DNA of 64,000 bases from Dichotomocladium elegans (GCA_025716815.1 JAIXMN010000006.1:1426001-1490000), one strand, 5' to 3'. Positions 31,974-45,186 are shown, counted from the stretch's first letter. Numbers and translations: made by a program. The notes: a model not told the origin generated them from the letters alone.

Positions 31974-33956
31974 ATGTCCCATCCATCACGGTCTCGCTAC
32001 TCATCAGGACATCATTCTTCTTTTGCTCCCAATGACGACGGCAGTCGGTTTGATTCTTCTCGGCAACGGTCAAGGAGTCCTTTAAGAGGACACCGGCCTT
32101 CCCGTCAGGATCATGCAACCGAGCGAACATCCCATTACGGGCATAGCTCGAATGGTGTGCGTAATAGCGAAGGAGATCGGGATGATAGACGTTACCACCA
32201 CCATTCCGATATGCGACATGAAAACGTCCATCAGCAAGACGTAAGATGCCTTCACTAATTGCATATTATATCCCTTTGTGCAATTCAGAGGCTTCCGCAG
32301 TCGAAAGCAAATGAGATAAACGCTTGGTGTCTAATTACATCTTATGTACACATACCCATGTGCAAAAACAAAAATATTATACCTGCACGCACACACACGT
32401 TTATATACATGTCCATCTATGTTCTTGAAAGAAGTGGAGGCGACGACGGTACGACGACCGTGGACCGCCATCATCAAGCAGAAGATACGATGATCAAGCA
32501 GCCTCGGAGCCGAACATTAATGTGGTTCTTCGAAGTTTACCGGACAGAGCCCGTGAAGAAGAAGTAAAGATTAAAAGCATAAAATTTGAACATATTTTTC
32601 TGACATTCACAATTCCTTGTACGCGCATACACAAAAACAAAAAAAAAAGATTCAAAAGACATTGGAAGAAATGGAAGCAAGTGTCGACGAGGTCACCTTG
32701 ATCCGAGACCGCGATACAGGTCCATAGAAGAAAAAACGGCTACACGTTCCGCCGCCTTCCGAGATGTACTCATCATAACTTCATGATACAGGCGAATCGC
32801 GAAAGTTTGCATTTGTTAGGTTCACTAGCGTAGGCCACGCAATTCAGTTTGTTGAAAAGCATTATCCACACTTCTATATGGGACGCCAACGTGTACGCAT
32901 TGATTATTGCCACAAGGATGGCATGCGTGAGGATAAGGGTGAATGGCGTTGTACAAAGGTTGGTCTTTTGTTTTAGATTTTTTCGGGGTGGTCGCGGACA
33001 CACGTACACGCTTACAATGACATGGTTTTGTAGTGCAACAATCTCAACGAGGAATCGCGTCGCACCTGTGAAGAATGCCGCACACCCCATGAAAGTAAGC
33101 AGAAGCTAGGCCCTTCTATTCATAGATATAACTCATTCGAGAAACCGCAGGTTTCAAGTCTCATCGTCGAAATAGGGCAGAAATGGAGATGGCATCGCCA
33201 GCTATGGACATCAGTGATGGCACAAACGATGTGTCGCACACTGCTCACAACATGTTACTTCTACGGAAACTTGACAGCCTCTCTTCTGAGGAGAGCATTT
33301 TCAATGCTGCCAAAATCTTTCCAGGGCTCCGTCGAGTGCTCCTCATCAAGGACAAGCTGACGAAGATGTCATGTGAATTTGCCTTTTTGGACTTTTTCAA
33401 TGTGCAGGTAAAAGAGTATATGGTTCGATCAGAAACGTAGCGACATAAGCAATCGGGGATGGATGATGCTGATGGTGCGGCGAGAGTACAGGCGGCAGCG
33501 GCAGCTTTACAAGCGATATCGTCAGGTTCATTCAAGGTGGATGGACGCACACCTGCAGCGTCATATGCCAGTCCTGATAGCTTCCTCCCAGCCTACGCAG
33601 CTTCCGAATGGACAGTCCAAGCGGATGTGCCTGAGGGGTTGTGGATGTATCGCGATGATCAAGGGTTTGCATCAGAATACTCTTCACGCCAGGAGCAAGA
33701 ACGGGCGCAAAAAGAAATGGAGGAAAAGCGGCTAGCAGCTGAACGGAAAGCAAAGCAAGAGGAAAGCAAGAAGGGTAATGGACGCACATGATTGCTTTAA
33801 TGAACTTTCTCCCCTTTTGCTTATTCTCTCCTTTTCATAGCGAAAGAGAACGACTCATTGGAAGACGATCTGAGCGCTTTTTATGCAGGCATGGGAAGCA
33901 TCCTATCCAACGATCAGAGTGAGGCAGCAGAGATATTTTCTGTCCCGAAAATATGA
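31974..33956 (+). CDS. RBM5/RBM10-like RNA-binding protein (RRM, RanBP2 zinc finger, second RRM)
   Basis: Start ATG 31974 (MSHPSRSRYSSGHHSS...). Exon 1 is Arg/Ser/His-rich. Later exons encode an RRM (NINVVLRSLPD, RKFAFVRFTSVGHAIQF with RNP1, RVRIDYCHK). A RanBP2-type zinc finger follows (EWRCTKCNNLNEESRRTCEEC). A second RRM-like segment comes next (HNMLLLRKLDSLSSEESIFN, EFAFLDFFNV). The rest is Ala-rich, with WTVQADVPEGLWMYRDDQGF and a coiled stretch, ending EIFSVPKI (stop TGA 33954-33956). The domain order is that of the RBM5/6/10 splicing regulators, but I see no G-patch or classical OCRE, so it is a shorter relative. At least seven exons; borders are approximate. Confidence 0.8.
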
Positions 33957-34164
33957 TTTTCCACGCTCGCAAATAAAGGATGATATTGTTATTTTCTGCT
34001 TTTAGCCATTGCATTCAAAAGAAATGACCGAGATGATCGAAAAGATTGTGTGTGTGTTTCTGCGGGGTTTTACGGGGTCATCAGTGGCGCATAGAGAACG
34101 GGTAGGGAAAGAGCAAGTGGAGAGAGTATGAATGAAGGAAAGCGACGAAGAAGTTCCCTCAAAA

Positions 34165-34639
34165 TCACTTGGAGCTAGTGTACTTGGTGACGGCCTTGGT
34201 ACCCTCCGAAACAGCATGCTTGGCAAGCTCACCAGGGAGAATAAGGCGCACGGCAGTCTGGATCTCGCGCGACGAGATGGTGGAGCGCTTGTTGTACGCA
34301 GCGAGCTTGGAGGCCTCGGAGGCAATGCGCTCGAAAATGTCGTTGACGAAGGAGTTGAGGATGGACATGGCCTTGTTGGAGATACCCGTGTCGGGGTGGA
34401 CCTGCTTCAGGACGCGGTAGATATAGGACGAGTAGGTCTCCTTGCGGGAGATCTTGCGCTTCTTGTCAGCAGAGGCCTTGACCTTCTTCTCGGTGGTTTT
34501 GGTAGGTGCTGATGCAGTGCCAGTAAGCAATTAGGCAAGAGAAGATTACCCTTGATAATAGCATTGTATAGAAAGAAAGGGAAGAATGTTCCATACCTTT
34601 GCCAGCAGTTGCGGATTTGCCATCAGTCTTTCCGACCAT
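34165..34639 (-). CDS. H2B: Histone H2B, spliced copy
   Basis: Exon 1 34639-34597 and exon 2 34508-34165, with an 88-nt intron in the N-terminal tail. The N-terminus is [20 protein letters not shown], joined to the conserved fold ([60 protein letters not shown]) and ending KYTSSK. From EKKVKAS onward it encodes the same residues as the second copy at 39130-39507; only the tail before that differs. Divergent from the H2A gene 363 bp away, presumably sharing a promoter. Confidence 0.96.
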
Positions 34640-35002
34640 GTTTTTAAAGGGCTTGGGGTGTAAAGAAAAAGACAGTGAGCGGAAAGGCCAAATGCATTGG
34701 GCTGACTTTTTTTTTTTCAGCTTGGTGGAATTGCAGGTGACGTGGTCTCAATCCCTTTTTTTTTCCCTTTGCACATGAAACAAGCACGTTTTGTTACCCA
34801 AACGACGGTGCAACAACCTAAGCATTGCAGCTCTGCATCAGAACTAACCGATTAAAATGGTCACTTCTATCCTATTTGGTTGAAGCCAGTTGATGGAAAG
34901 GAAAGCGGACTTTTAAAAACCAAGTGAAGTGCACTTCCCTTCCCGCCATTGTACGTTAAACTCACTCTCTTATTTTTTTTTTTTTCAATCAACTGCAACA
35001 CA
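34640..35002. promoter_or_regulatory. Divergent H2B/H2A intergenic promoter region
   Basis: 363 bp between the two divergent histone starts. Long T-runs lie near 34709 and 34975. A TTTTAAAA stretch near 34912 could serve as the H2A TATA element. Shared regulation is inferred from the head-to-head arrangement. Confidence 0.55.
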
Positions 35003-35398
35003 ATGTCCGGAGGCAAATCCGGAGGCAAATCCGCTGCTGGTTCCAAGTCGCAAACCCGTTCTGCCAAGGCTGGTCTGCAGTTCCCTGTGGGTCGTATTCA
35101 TCGTCTTCTTCGCCGCGGCAACTACGCTCAGCGTGTCGGTGCCGGCGCCCCCGTCTACCTTGCTGCCGTGTTGGAATACCTGACCGCCGAAATCCTCGAG
35201 TTGGCTGGCAATGCTGCTCGCGACAACAAGAAGTCTCGTATTATTCCTCGCCACTTGCAATTGGCCATCCGCAACGATGAGGAGTTGAACAAGTTGCTCG
35301 GTCATGTCACCATTGCCCAGGGTGGTGTCCTTCCCAACATCCATACTTCCCTGCTTCCCACCAAGACCAAGAAGGCTGGTGCTTCCCAGGAGCTTTAA
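35003..35398 (+). CDS. H2A: Histone H2A (H2A.X-type SQEL tail), copy 1
   Basis: 131 residues, intronless. It starts [20 protein letters not shown], has the [20 protein letters not shown] core and [20 protein letters not shown] acidic-patch region, and ends GASQEL. SQE-Phi is the damage-phosphorylated motif, so this canonical H2A doubles as H2A.X as in other fungi. The protein is identical to copy 2 at 38268-38663. The DNA differs at only a few synonymous positions (for example GGC-AAA-TCC versus TCT near the start, CAT versus CAC in NIH). Paired head to head with spliced H2B. Confidence 0.97.
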   Translation: MSGGKSGGKSAAGSKSQTRSAKAGLQFPVGRIHRLLRRGNYAQRVGAGAPVYLAAVLEYLTAEILELAGNAARDNKKSRIIPRHLQLAIRNDEELNKLLGHVTIAQGGVLPNIHTSLLPTKTKKAGASQEL

Positions 35399-36107
35399 AT
35401 ACAGAGATCCTCCCCCCATCCCTTTAATTGTACTCAATGCCCTGCATCCTTTTGCATGGTCCACCATTATGGGACATATAAATATCGGTATGAGGAAACA
35501 TCTGGAAGAAGTATTACTGGTTACCTGTATTGGAGGATTCTAGTTGTTTAAAAATTCATAAAGTTCTGATGCTCGAATCAGAACATTCTACTTTTATTTT
35601 CAATCAAGATTGTGTCATGCGATCATGGATATCAGGCCATCAGTAGATAGTATTTCAGCTAGTCGAATTCTCTGAAGCCTAGAGGGGGACGGACACGGAG
35701 CGTAGCGGAGGGCCATAGTCAATGAACGGGGGAAAGAGGTTGAAGGGTAGTAATCACATATATATCTATATATTCAAGAGTGCATAATCGGGGGAGAACA
35801 CTACCATGCACATACCCTTTCCCTTGAACTAATTGTGCGACTGCATTGTATCATCTGGAAAAGAACAAGCTCCAATATGAAAATGTCCATTGGAACAAAA
35901 TGCAGCGGTTGCCGATATTATTAATAAGATGATGAAAAAGACCAAAAATATACAAAAGAGAGGAAAACAGCGTAGAATGAACTACTTATTATGTGAGAGG
36001 AAAACATTTGTGTACAGAGTTAAAAGATGTTTTGTTGTTGTTGTTGTTATTGGAAGAGACGGATGAGAAAGGGACGTTGAGGGCGGTTATATATGTCGTT
36101 GAACAAT
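35399..36107. other. Intergenic between converging H2A and H3
   Basis: 3' flanks of the H2A and H3 genes, no gene. Contains ATATAT runs near 35757-35772 and a TTG/TTA-repeat near 36032-36050 just after the H3 stop. Confidence 0.5.
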
Positions 36108-36764
<657 letters not shown>

Positions 36765-37031
36765 CTAGCAAGCAACAGAGGGAAATGTCGAATCAGGCTG
36801 ATGAAATGAATACATTCGTGTTGATATATCGCAAAGCTGTTTATACGACACGTATCATGGAAACAGAAGCAGAAACAGAGGAACTTTGATCGTGTTTGAA
36901 TCTGGTTATTCATGTTCCATTTTTTTTTACACGTAAATCGCGGTATGCGCGGTGGGCTTAAAAGTAAAAAAAAAAAAAATTAGGCGGTGTTGCGAGTATA
37001 ATTGCGTATGAATATCGTCAAGTGTGTGTCC

Positions 37032-37040
37032 TATATAAAA
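37032..37040 (+). promoter_or_regulatory. TATA box of H4
   Basis: TATATAAAA, 59 bp before the H4 ATG. Confidence 0.65.
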
Positions 37041-37044
37041 ATAG

Positions 37045-37410
<366 letters not shown>

Positions 37411-38267
37411 GCCCCTTCTCACCAAAAAGAAAAAGAAATCCCTACTTCCCGCCAACCTCATTCACGACAACCAGCACATTTTCCACCTGTACACAAGAAA
37501 CATCCCAATTGTTTCTCCAGCTTGCCATATTTCCCCTCCTCCCTCAATACGTTTGTATCTGTACATAGCGTCTGACCTACGTTGCTCGAGGATTTCAATA
37601 GTAACAAAGCAAAAAAAAAATCAAGACAAATTTCTCAGCAGGGCTTGCGATTTTTGTGTTATTTGTATCTATCATTGCCTAGTCGCGTGTTGCATTCATG
37701 TTTGCGATGGCGCACATAGAGTGGAGGATTCTCATTGATGCTACATACTGTCACACCATTGAGTGCTTCCGAGTAGTACCTCATCGTCCCTGCTTTGTTG
37801 CTCTGCCTCATGTTCATTAGCGCGATAACAACTTTACCGATCTATCATATAGACCTTTTTGCATCTTCCTCCTTTATGTTGCTACAATTTCTTTCTGTTT
37901 CTGATACAAAATGACAAAAGAAAAGGTGTAGTGCAATCGGAATCGGGCGGTGCCTTCGTATCACGCTTGTTTACCATTACGACAGCTGATCTTTATGGAT
38001 GGTAAACGAGGCCATTATATACCGAGAGAGTGCCTTGACCTAATCCAGCAATAGATACGTTTTTGGAACCTTTTTTTTTTTAATCTCGCATCCGAGGACA
38101 ACGTAAATCAAACGCTATGTACAGTTACAAGAATGGATGGAAGAATGTTCGAGACATCCGTTTGTACAGATCGGAGTGTTGCTACGCAACACGAATGTAA
38201 TAATGGTAACGTAAGGGAGGGACGTGATGACGTATAAATGTATATGTAAAACGCAGATGCTATATAT
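37411..38267. other. Intergenic between converging H4 and H2A copy 2
   Basis: 3' flanks of the two histone genes. No gene, only short frames. Confidence 0.5.
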
Positions 38268-38663
38268 TTAAAGCTCCTGGGAAGCACCAGCCTTCTTGGT
38301 CTTGGTGGGAAGCAGGGAAGTGTGGATGTTGGGAAGGACACCACCCTGGGCAATGGTGACATGACCGAGCAACTTGTTCAACTCCTCATCGTTGCGGATG
38401 GCCAATTGCAAGTGGCGAGGAATAATACGAGACTTCTTGTTGTCGCGAGCAGCATTGCCAGCCAACTCGAGGATTTCGGCGGTCAGGTATTCCAACACGG
38501 CAGCAAGGTAGACGGGGGCGCCGGCACCGACACGCTGAGCGTAGTTGCCGCGGCGAAGAAGACGATGAATACGACCCACAGGGAACTGCAGACCAGCCTT
38601 GGCAGAACGGGTTTGCGACTTGGAACCAGCAGCGGATTTGCCTCCAGATTTGCCTCCAGACAT
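38268..38663 (-). CDS. H2A: Histone H2A (SQEL tail), copy 2
   Basis: Same 131-residue protein as the copy at 35003-35398, on the opposite strand, with only a few silent DNA differences. Intronless. Divergent from intronless H2B (ATG 39130), 466 bp away. The flanks before the ATG and after the TAA are unrelated to copy 1, so the similarity is confined to the coding region. Confidence 0.97.
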   Translation of the reverse strand: MSGGKSGGKSAAGSKSQTRSAKAGLQFPVGRIHRLLRRGNYAQRVGAGAPVYLAAVLEYLTAEILELAGNAARDNKKSRIIPRHLQLAIRNDEELNKLLGHVTIAQGGVLPNIHTSLLPTKTKKAGASQEL

Positions 38664-38769
38664 TTTTTTTTTTTAGCTGATATGAAAAGAAAGAGAGAGA
38701 GGGTGTGGTGTTGCGATCGTAGAAAGCAAGGGGGGAAATGGGGGGAGGCGGGAGTGGGTTTCCGCCTGC

Positions 38770-38776
38770 TTATATA
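38770..38776 (-). promoter_or_regulatory. TATA-like element of H2A copy 2
   Basis: TATATAA on the minus strand, about 110 bp upstream of the ATG at 38663. Confidence 0.5.
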
Positions 38777-39064
38777 CTAAACCCCCACCTCTCACCCCGC
38801 CCGTCACGCGCCCTTCCCTTTCGACACATAAGAGTGGAAAAAAATTATTGATCCTGAATGAGTTGGGGGAGGGGGGCGTAGAATTACGTGATGCAGCGCG
38901 TTGGGAGCGCGACAAATCACGCTGGTCCTGCCGCGTGCTTGCAATTTTTTTTTTTTTTGGAAAAAATCAGAGTCACAGTAGAAGAGGGGAAGAAAGGGTG
39001 GCATACATCATACCCAACCCGGCGCGGGGCGGGGTGGGGGGAGGGCGGAAATAATTGAAGGGTG

Positions 39065-39072
39065 TATTTAAA
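39065..39072 (+). promoter_or_regulatory. TATA-like element of H2B copy 2
   Basis: TATTTAAA, 58 bp before the ATG at 39130. Confidence 0.5.
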
Positions 39073-39129
39073 GGCGCTTGGTTTCCGTGTTCGACTTCCT
39101 CTTTATTAAAAAACAAAACAAAACAAACC

Positions 39130-39507
39130 ATGGCACCCAAGACTGATGCTGCTGGCAAGGCCCCCGCCAAGTCGACCACCGAGAAGAAGGTCAAGGCCTC
39201 TGCTGACAAGAAGCGCAAGATCTCCCGCAAGGAGACCTACTCGTCCTATATCTACCGCGTCCTGAAGCAGGTCCACCCCGACACGGGTATCTCCAACAAG
39301 GCCATGTCCATCCTCAACTCCTTCGTCAACGACATTTTCGAGCGCATTGCCTCCGAGGCCTCCAAGCTCGCTGCGTACAACAAGCGCTCCACCATCTCGT
39401 CGCGCGAGATCCAGACTGCCGTGCGCCTTATTCTCCCTGGTGAGCTTGCCAAGCATGCTGTTTCGGAGGGTACCAAGGCCGTCACCAAGTACACCAGCTC
39501 AAAATAA
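39130..39507 (+). CDS. H2B: Histone H2B, intronless copy
   Basis: 125 residues starting [20 protein letters not shown], then the same core as the spliced copy at 34165-34639. The DNA is nearly identical from GAGAAGAAGGTC through to the last few codons, where it changes (ACC AGC TCA AAA TAA versus ACT AGC TCC AAG TGA). The start at 39130 gives a normal H2B N-terminus; an upstream in-frame extension is open but not H2B-like. Confidence 0.97.
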   Translation: MAPKTDAAGKAPAKSTTEKKVKASADKKRKISRKETYSSYIYRVLKQVHPDTGISNKAMSILNSFVNDIFERIASEASKLAAYNKRSTISSREIQTAVRLILPGELAKHAVSEGTKAVTKYTSSK

Positions 39508-39844
39508 GTTGTGTTTTTTGTTGAAAAAAGAAAGAACTCTGTTTGGCCCAACCTCTCTCCACCTCCAAAAAAGAAACCATTCTCCTCACCCGCTCGCAGC
39601 AACGCACATCGCCCATTTTTTTCGTTCAAGATTCACCTTTGTGTGTAAAAGCACCTTGTACAGATCACGCTTGTTTATAATATCGTTTTTTGGCTCTCGA
39701 TTTCTCAGTTTAAACGTAATGTAGCTATATTTATAAAACAAAAAAAAACGTCAAAAAGAGATATTCACGCGCATGTGTGAATTTGGTTTATTTTCCTATG
39801 GCTGTAGCAAAGAAACTGTTAATTGCTGTGCTCGATCGCTGAGA

Positions 39845-41077
39845 TTAACTGTTGTGTCTCCCGCTTCGAATCTTTTCCAATTCAATCTCCAGACGCAGCT
39901 GCTCCAATTTCATTTGTTGCATCCGCTCGTCATGATCCATTTTCTTTGATTCAAGTTCCAGTTCCATCATTCGAATTTGACGATCCCTGGTAAGGTCGTC
40001 GGAGACGCGATGTCTAGCATGTGTGATGTAGTCAGTGGCTAAAACTGGTTTGCCACACCACTTCTTTTCATTGCTTACGCTATTTTCCGTCGTTTTGAGA
40101 TTCCTCCACTTAAAATATATGAATTATGGGGCGCATTGGTCTGGTTAAGCGTCGCAATAGGTGAAGACGCCGAAGGACCTGCAGTAGCAGGTTGGGTAGT
40201 GCCATTAGACTGGATAACCTGCAACGGGCCAGCGTTATATTCAGCTCGTTGAGGGGATGGCGTCTCTGCAGTCTCTTTATCTGCAGCATGTACGCATGAC
40301 GATGTTGCTGTTTGTGAAAAATCATGCGACTGAGTTGAAGAGGACGATGAAGAGGCTGAATGAGAAAGCTGAGGATGTGCTGTTGCAGTGCTGGTGCTGG
40401 TATCATTTTGTTGCTGCTGTTCTGCAGGAGGTGAAGAAGAAGAGGAGGAAGACGATCGTGCAGATTCAACGATACGTTTGACCCTGTGATAGAAGGGAAA
40501 TTCCTTGTGTATCTTTTCTGCAAAGACCATCAGCCTGTTGTCAGTATGGAGCCGCCCAACCCTCTGCTCTGCACAGAGCTTTGTCGTTGCAATTACCCAA
40601 TAGCTTTAGTCTGGCCGGCTCGCCACCCTGGTTCTCCTCAATCGTTAAGATTTGGTCGTACTTGCGGATCCGATTTTCCAGCCATCGCACTTTGAACTTG
40701 ATTCCATCCTGGTACAAAATGTCGCGGAATACTTCTTCTGCAACACGCTTGCCGTATCCGGACTTGTTCGTTTTCCAGCTCTCATAGTGACCTGGCTTTT
40801 CGAGATCATCTAACAGAAGCGCAATATCTTCTTCCTTCCACTGAATGTACCGTCGAGTGTACTCGTGTGTTTGCGGCTGCAGCTGCTGATTCTGCTGTCG
40901 TTGAAGCGGTTGTTGAGGCTGCGTTTGCTGAAAATGCGAATGGTCAGGGGGCGGCAGCGATTCTCGTTTCGGCTCAGGTACTGAAGAGTCTGCCGTTCGT
41001 GTCTGTATTGATGTAGTTCCCATCGTCTCTAGATGTGATGGCTGGTTTTGGTTGGAGTCGTTGGTGGACGTGCTCAT
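39845..41077 (-). CDS. Myb/SANT-like DNA-binding protein with coiled-coil tail
   Basis: Start MSTSTNDSNQNQPSHLETMG, then a Gln/Pro-rich stretch. The Myb/SANT-like domain (about residues 75-145) reads YIQWKEEDIALLLDDLEKPG, HYESWKTNKSGYGKRVAEEV, VRWLENRIRKYDQI. The first intron runs from the GT in CTATTGG|gtaatt (about 40600) to the TTTGCAG before AAAAGATAC (about 40516), giving LKLLEKIHKEFPFYHRVKRI. A long Ser/Gln/Thr-rich linker follows. The last exon gives RHRVSDDLTRDRQIRMMELE and an alpha-helical MKLELEQLRLEIELEKIR, stop TAA 39847-39845. Probably a nuclear regulator. It resembles a SANT-like family common in fungi and transposon-derived genes, and the target is unknown. Confidence 0.72.
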
Positions 41078-41304
41078 TTTCTGACGTTAAAGACTGTTCT
41101 AAAAATGAAAGCCAGCGATTAAATCGAAGTAGGGCCCCTTTCCCGCCTGAAGCATTTCCCGAGAAAAGACCAGTCACTTTGGGCCAAGCTTTTTCTTTCG
41201 AAGCTGTCAGTGGGCCTCCATAGGATGGAAACACATCCTGGTTCCTTGATCACCTTTTTCTTTCTAGCAGTATAAAAATTTAAAATATGGAAGGTGTAAC
41301 CTGC

Positions 41305-43440
41305 CCTGTATTTCCAAAAAATAAATTTCGCAAGTGGGTATAAAAATGTATCGAGACAGAAGAAATTTCGCATGGGATCGTTTGAGATTTTAGTCATAAG
41401 AAAATATTATGGCACGGAAAATCATCGCTGTTGGCGACCTGCTAGGCACCTGACGCCACCGGCAGGTGCTCGTGAAAACCTTTCCGGCACCATGCCATCC
41501 GCACGAATATGTATCATATTCACGCAGGCTGTACACTTTTGATTTGATCATTATTGTTATAAACTCTTCCGCGAATGAGGCTTCATACCATAGCAGGCCA
41601 TAGCAGATAACGTTTGGATTCTCCGCTCTTCGATAGGGGGCATGGGTTGGGGTTACTCTCCGGAATGTAGAAAGGCTCTCATTGGATTCGCCGATCAAGT
41701 TTACATTGAAGCAACATTCGCCGCGGATTGGATCGTGATATCGAATGTTCGGGGCAGACCAATAAACCATCACAAATACCGTGTGGGGGTCAAACTTGTT
41801 GAACAGACCATGCCTGAACTTATTCATCAGTTCGTTGTCTGTTGCTGTACGACAGACGGAGCTTACGGAACAGAGGTTGGGGATTGGCATTATTGATGGC
41901 TGCATCCGCATAGAAGTCCTCGAGAATTCGGACACGTGGGACCGGACAAGAAGGAACCGTTCATAACCAGCATAATATAAGTTACGGGCATGCTCACCAG
42001 CCATGCGTGCCTCGACATGCACGACTTCAGATTCAGCACTCTTGAACTTCCAATAACCTGCGGTACTTCTTGGTCTTGTGAACTTTGTTTTAATGGGCTT
42101 TGGTATATCCGAATATCAGACGGGCACTTCGCTCGGGCTTGGAATTCTCCGGCTGTTTTCTGCCCTTGCCACTGAACGTGTTACAGTAAACTAGTGCATC
42201 AGCTGGACACAACGTACGCCGCCCGCCATGACATCTACAAGATGCACAACTTATCAGCTCGAATAAAAATGGTTTAGCGGCAAGAATACACCAGCATTTA
42301 CAAGCTCTCCTTATTTCGGTATACGACCCAGCTTTTGTGTGAATGCGAAGCAAAGCTTTCAAAATCAGATCGTCTTACCTTGCTGTCGATGTTTCGTCTG
42401 CTAAAAACCTCTCCCGCTAGGCTTTACTCTTTGTAACTGACCTGAATTGTTCGACGGCTAAAGCTCTGGAGAATATGCAGGGAGATAGGCACACTTATAT
42501 CCTCTATACTCAATATACTTGCAATGTCTTTGTTGGTTCGGATAGGTACATTATCCATAACGAGACAACGTCCTTTCATTTCCAGGAGCTTATCCATTTC
42601 ATCTAGTGTCTCTTTCAAGAACCTGATAGTGGCCTATGACTGTACCGGCACATCACTTTCGATATCCGTCGTCAAGTATTCTCTTCTTGCGCGAGCCTTG
42701 ACTAACCCGGATGCAATAATGGCGAGCCAGAATTGTGGTTGTTTTTGCTCTAGCTGTAGGTGTAGTAACAGCAACAGGAGTGCCCTTCTTAGACCAGGCT
42801 CGTGTGCGCTTCATATAAATATGAAACGCGGTCTCATCAAGGAATACACAGTTCATATCCGTCTTTTCCCATCGCTTAACCCACTCAAATCGCTCCTAAA
42901 ACTTTTGGAGTTGTTTCTTTCAACAGGCTGATAGTCCGATTTTTTTGTGAAAGATTACAATGTTCAGCCATAAAAAGTATAGAAGTTGCTTCGAGAAACT
43001 TGAAGGTTTCTAAGTTGCTTCTTCTAGTATTCAGATACTTCATTGACTGCAGCAGATGGATCATTATCAATAAAGCTGATAATAACAATCTGATGGTCAA
43101 TTGTCAAATCGGTTTACGACCTCGCTTCCTATCATGCTCAAAAATACTATCAGGACGTGTGTGGTACTGGTTTGCGCATCTCTGTGTGGCACGGACATTG
43201 ATCCCAAACTGTTTCGCTGCAGTGTATGCACTCACACTTTTGGATTACCCAAGCCCATCAATATTTCGACTGTAATCAGACTCCGACAATTTCAGAGTGT
43301 GACTTCGTCAGTGACACTGATTTCCCACTGGCTGGCGACATCAATTGCTGGAAATGAGCTCCATTGTGTGAGTACAGAGAAAGCTTTGTTCTTCGTCATA
43401 AATGCGGGTTTATATCATCAGGGCCATAGAAGCCGATTCT
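41305..43440 (-). mobile_element. Decayed Tc1/mariner transposon
   Basis: On the minus strand the HTH part survives near 43.1-43.3 kb (SAYTAAKQFGINVRATQRCA, DSIFEHDRKRGRKP). The catalytic start lies at 42653-42856 (CVFLDETAFHIYMKRTRAWS, KKGTPVAVTTPTARAKTTTI) and the second DDE block at 42424-42618 (KGRCLVMDNVPIRTNKDIAS). These are split by stops and frame changes. The longer frame at 41390-42022 lies downstream and shows no domain. A GCGAAATTTATTTTTTGGAAA motif (minus strand, about 41309-41330) may be its terminus. It is a different, less decayed subfamily than the 16 kb copy. Confidence 0.7.
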
Positions 43441-43946
43441 GATCAAGTTAATAGAAAGATTACATTACCAACATCAATAAGATATTCTATTACTTCATGT
43501 GCATTCAGTGACCTGTGAAATGGTGTACATGCCGAATAGGCCGCTTATCTGGATATTTGATCTGATCTTCGGCTTCCAGGAGACTTGTGCGATTTGAGTG
43601 AGTTCATGGTAGGACTAAGACGTAACCATGATCTTATGGTTCTTTTAGAGGTATGTTGAGGTTCAGTGTCCTTTCCCAACATCGCTATTCCGCAGCAGCT
43701 TAGCATATCCACTGTATGTACTATACCTATCTATGACCTATTTCCGGTGAGATGGTAAGGTATAGAAAGACCACATATTGTTTTTTGTTTATTCATGTCA
43801 CTAGCTTCTTAGCATCTGACCAAGAGGTGAGTCCTGCGAGATGTGGTCATAAGAGGGGGTGGGACGAAGAATCACCGCCAGTGCGAATGAGATGGCGCAA
43901 TTTCAAGTTCTGTCCAATCAAAGTGCACCGGGCTACTGGTGGGGAG
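43441..43946. other. Intergenic upstream of the peroxiredoxin
   Basis: No gene. Contains AAGAGGGGGTGGG near 43851, which includes the AGGGG stress-response-type core. Its role is only suggested by the downstream antioxidant gene. Confidence 0.4.
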
Positions 43947-43954
43947 TATATAAA
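43947..43954 (+). promoter_or_regulatory. TATA box of the peroxiredoxin gene
   Basis: TATATAAA, 52 bp before the ATG at 44006. Confidence 0.6.
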
Positions 43955-44005
43955 GGGAGAAGCCATCATTTTCTCATGCAGCATACCATCCTTTTCTTTT
44001 TTGCA

Positions 44006-44875
44006 ATGGTTCTCCGCCTAGGTTCAATTGCTCCTGGTATTTTCATCTTCCAACACGCATTAGATGAATCCAGTTCTAATACAAACGCGCAAACATGTTT
44101 TTTAAATAGACTTTGAAGCCAAAACCACCCAAGGTGATATCAAGTTCCACAACTTCATCGGTGATAAATGGACTATCCTCTTCTCCCACCCTGCTGATTT
44201 TAGTAAGCCGCCTCTTATTGTTTCTACATGTCCACTAGCGGAGTTTGTTTACTGACGGGCTCTTCGCCTCGGAAACGCCAGCACCCGTCTGCACTACTGA
44301 GCTTGGTCTTGTTGCTGCCCTTCAGGACGAATTTGATAAACGTGGCGTCAAAGTCATTGGCCTTTCTGCTAATGATCTTGAGTCCCACGAAAAATGGATC
44401 AACGACATTAACGACATCAGTGGCGTTCAGCTTCAGTTCCCCATTATTGCCGATGCCGATCGCAAAGTCTCTGCCCTCTTTGACATGCTTGATCACCAGG
44501 TAAAATTTGGAGCGAGCATTGATCTAATCCATATATTCTTACTTTGTGGCGTCTATCTGATAGGACATCACCAACGTTGATGCCAAGGGCATTCCTTTTA
44601 CCGTCCGTTCCGTCTTCATAATTGATCCCAAGAAAACCATCCGCCTTATTCTCACTTATCCGGCCTCCACTGGTCGTAATTTTGACGAGATCTTGCGCGT
44701 CATTGATTCGCTCCAGTTGGGTGACAAGTACCGCATCACCACGCCCGGTAACTGGAAGAAGGGTGACGATGTGATCGTTCACCCTTCCGTCTCTACCGAC
44801 GATGCACAGAAGCTTTTCCCCAAGGGTGTCAAGGTCATCCGTCCTTACCTCCGTCTTACTCCCTCCCCCTTCTAA
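44006..44875 (+). CDS. 1-Cys peroxiredoxin (Prx6 type)
   Basis: Exon 1 gives MVLRLGSIAP. It joins DFEAKTTQGDIKFHNFIGDK and WTILFSHPADF in exon 2, and exon 3 starts TPVCTTELGLVAAL. The peroxidatic Cys is in PVCTTE with the upstream Thr of the T-x-x-C motif (DFTPVC), and there is no second-Cys motif. Downstream: VIGLSANDLESHEKWINDI, FPIIADADRKVSALFDMLDH, an intron, then GIPFTVRSVFIIDPKKTIRL, TYPASTGRNFDEILRVIDSL, TPGNWKKGDDVIVHPSVS and a PYLRLTPSPF end. About 220 residues. Reduces hydrogen peroxide and organic peroxides. No clear mitochondrial presequence, so probably cytosolic. Confidence 0.94.
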
Positions 44876-45186
44876 TTTTCTCCTCTCGCTAGCCTCCACC
44901 TAATCTTTTTCCGTTGTATCATCATCTCCACCTATGCAATGGCCGTAATAATGCGCTATTCTTTTTGAAAGGCTACAGCACGCAATAATAGGTATTCATA
45001 TTATGGCTATGTTCACGGTAGAGGTTGCTTGTGTCCTTGAATGCGCGCGAGTTAAAAACATGTATGACAAGCTGCACCAGAAACAAGCTTTTTGGGGTAT
45101 CTTCTTTTTTTTTGTTTTTAAAAAAAAACCTCGGGGAACTCTTATATTTTTTTATTTCTCTCTCCCTCTTCTCATCATCTTCTTCA

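Noticed and set aside
38322..38780. 152-residue plus-strand frame
   Set aside because: Antisense shadow of the second H2A gene; similar shadows exist for H2B and H3.
39055..39129. N-terminal extension of the intronless H2B
   Set aside because: Open in frame but contains the TATA-like element and the A-rich leader; H2B proteins start at MAPK-type sequences.
41390..42022. 210-residue minus-strand frame as a gene
   Set aside because: It sits inside a decayed transposon, has no start context or domain, and similar chance frames occur on the other strand.
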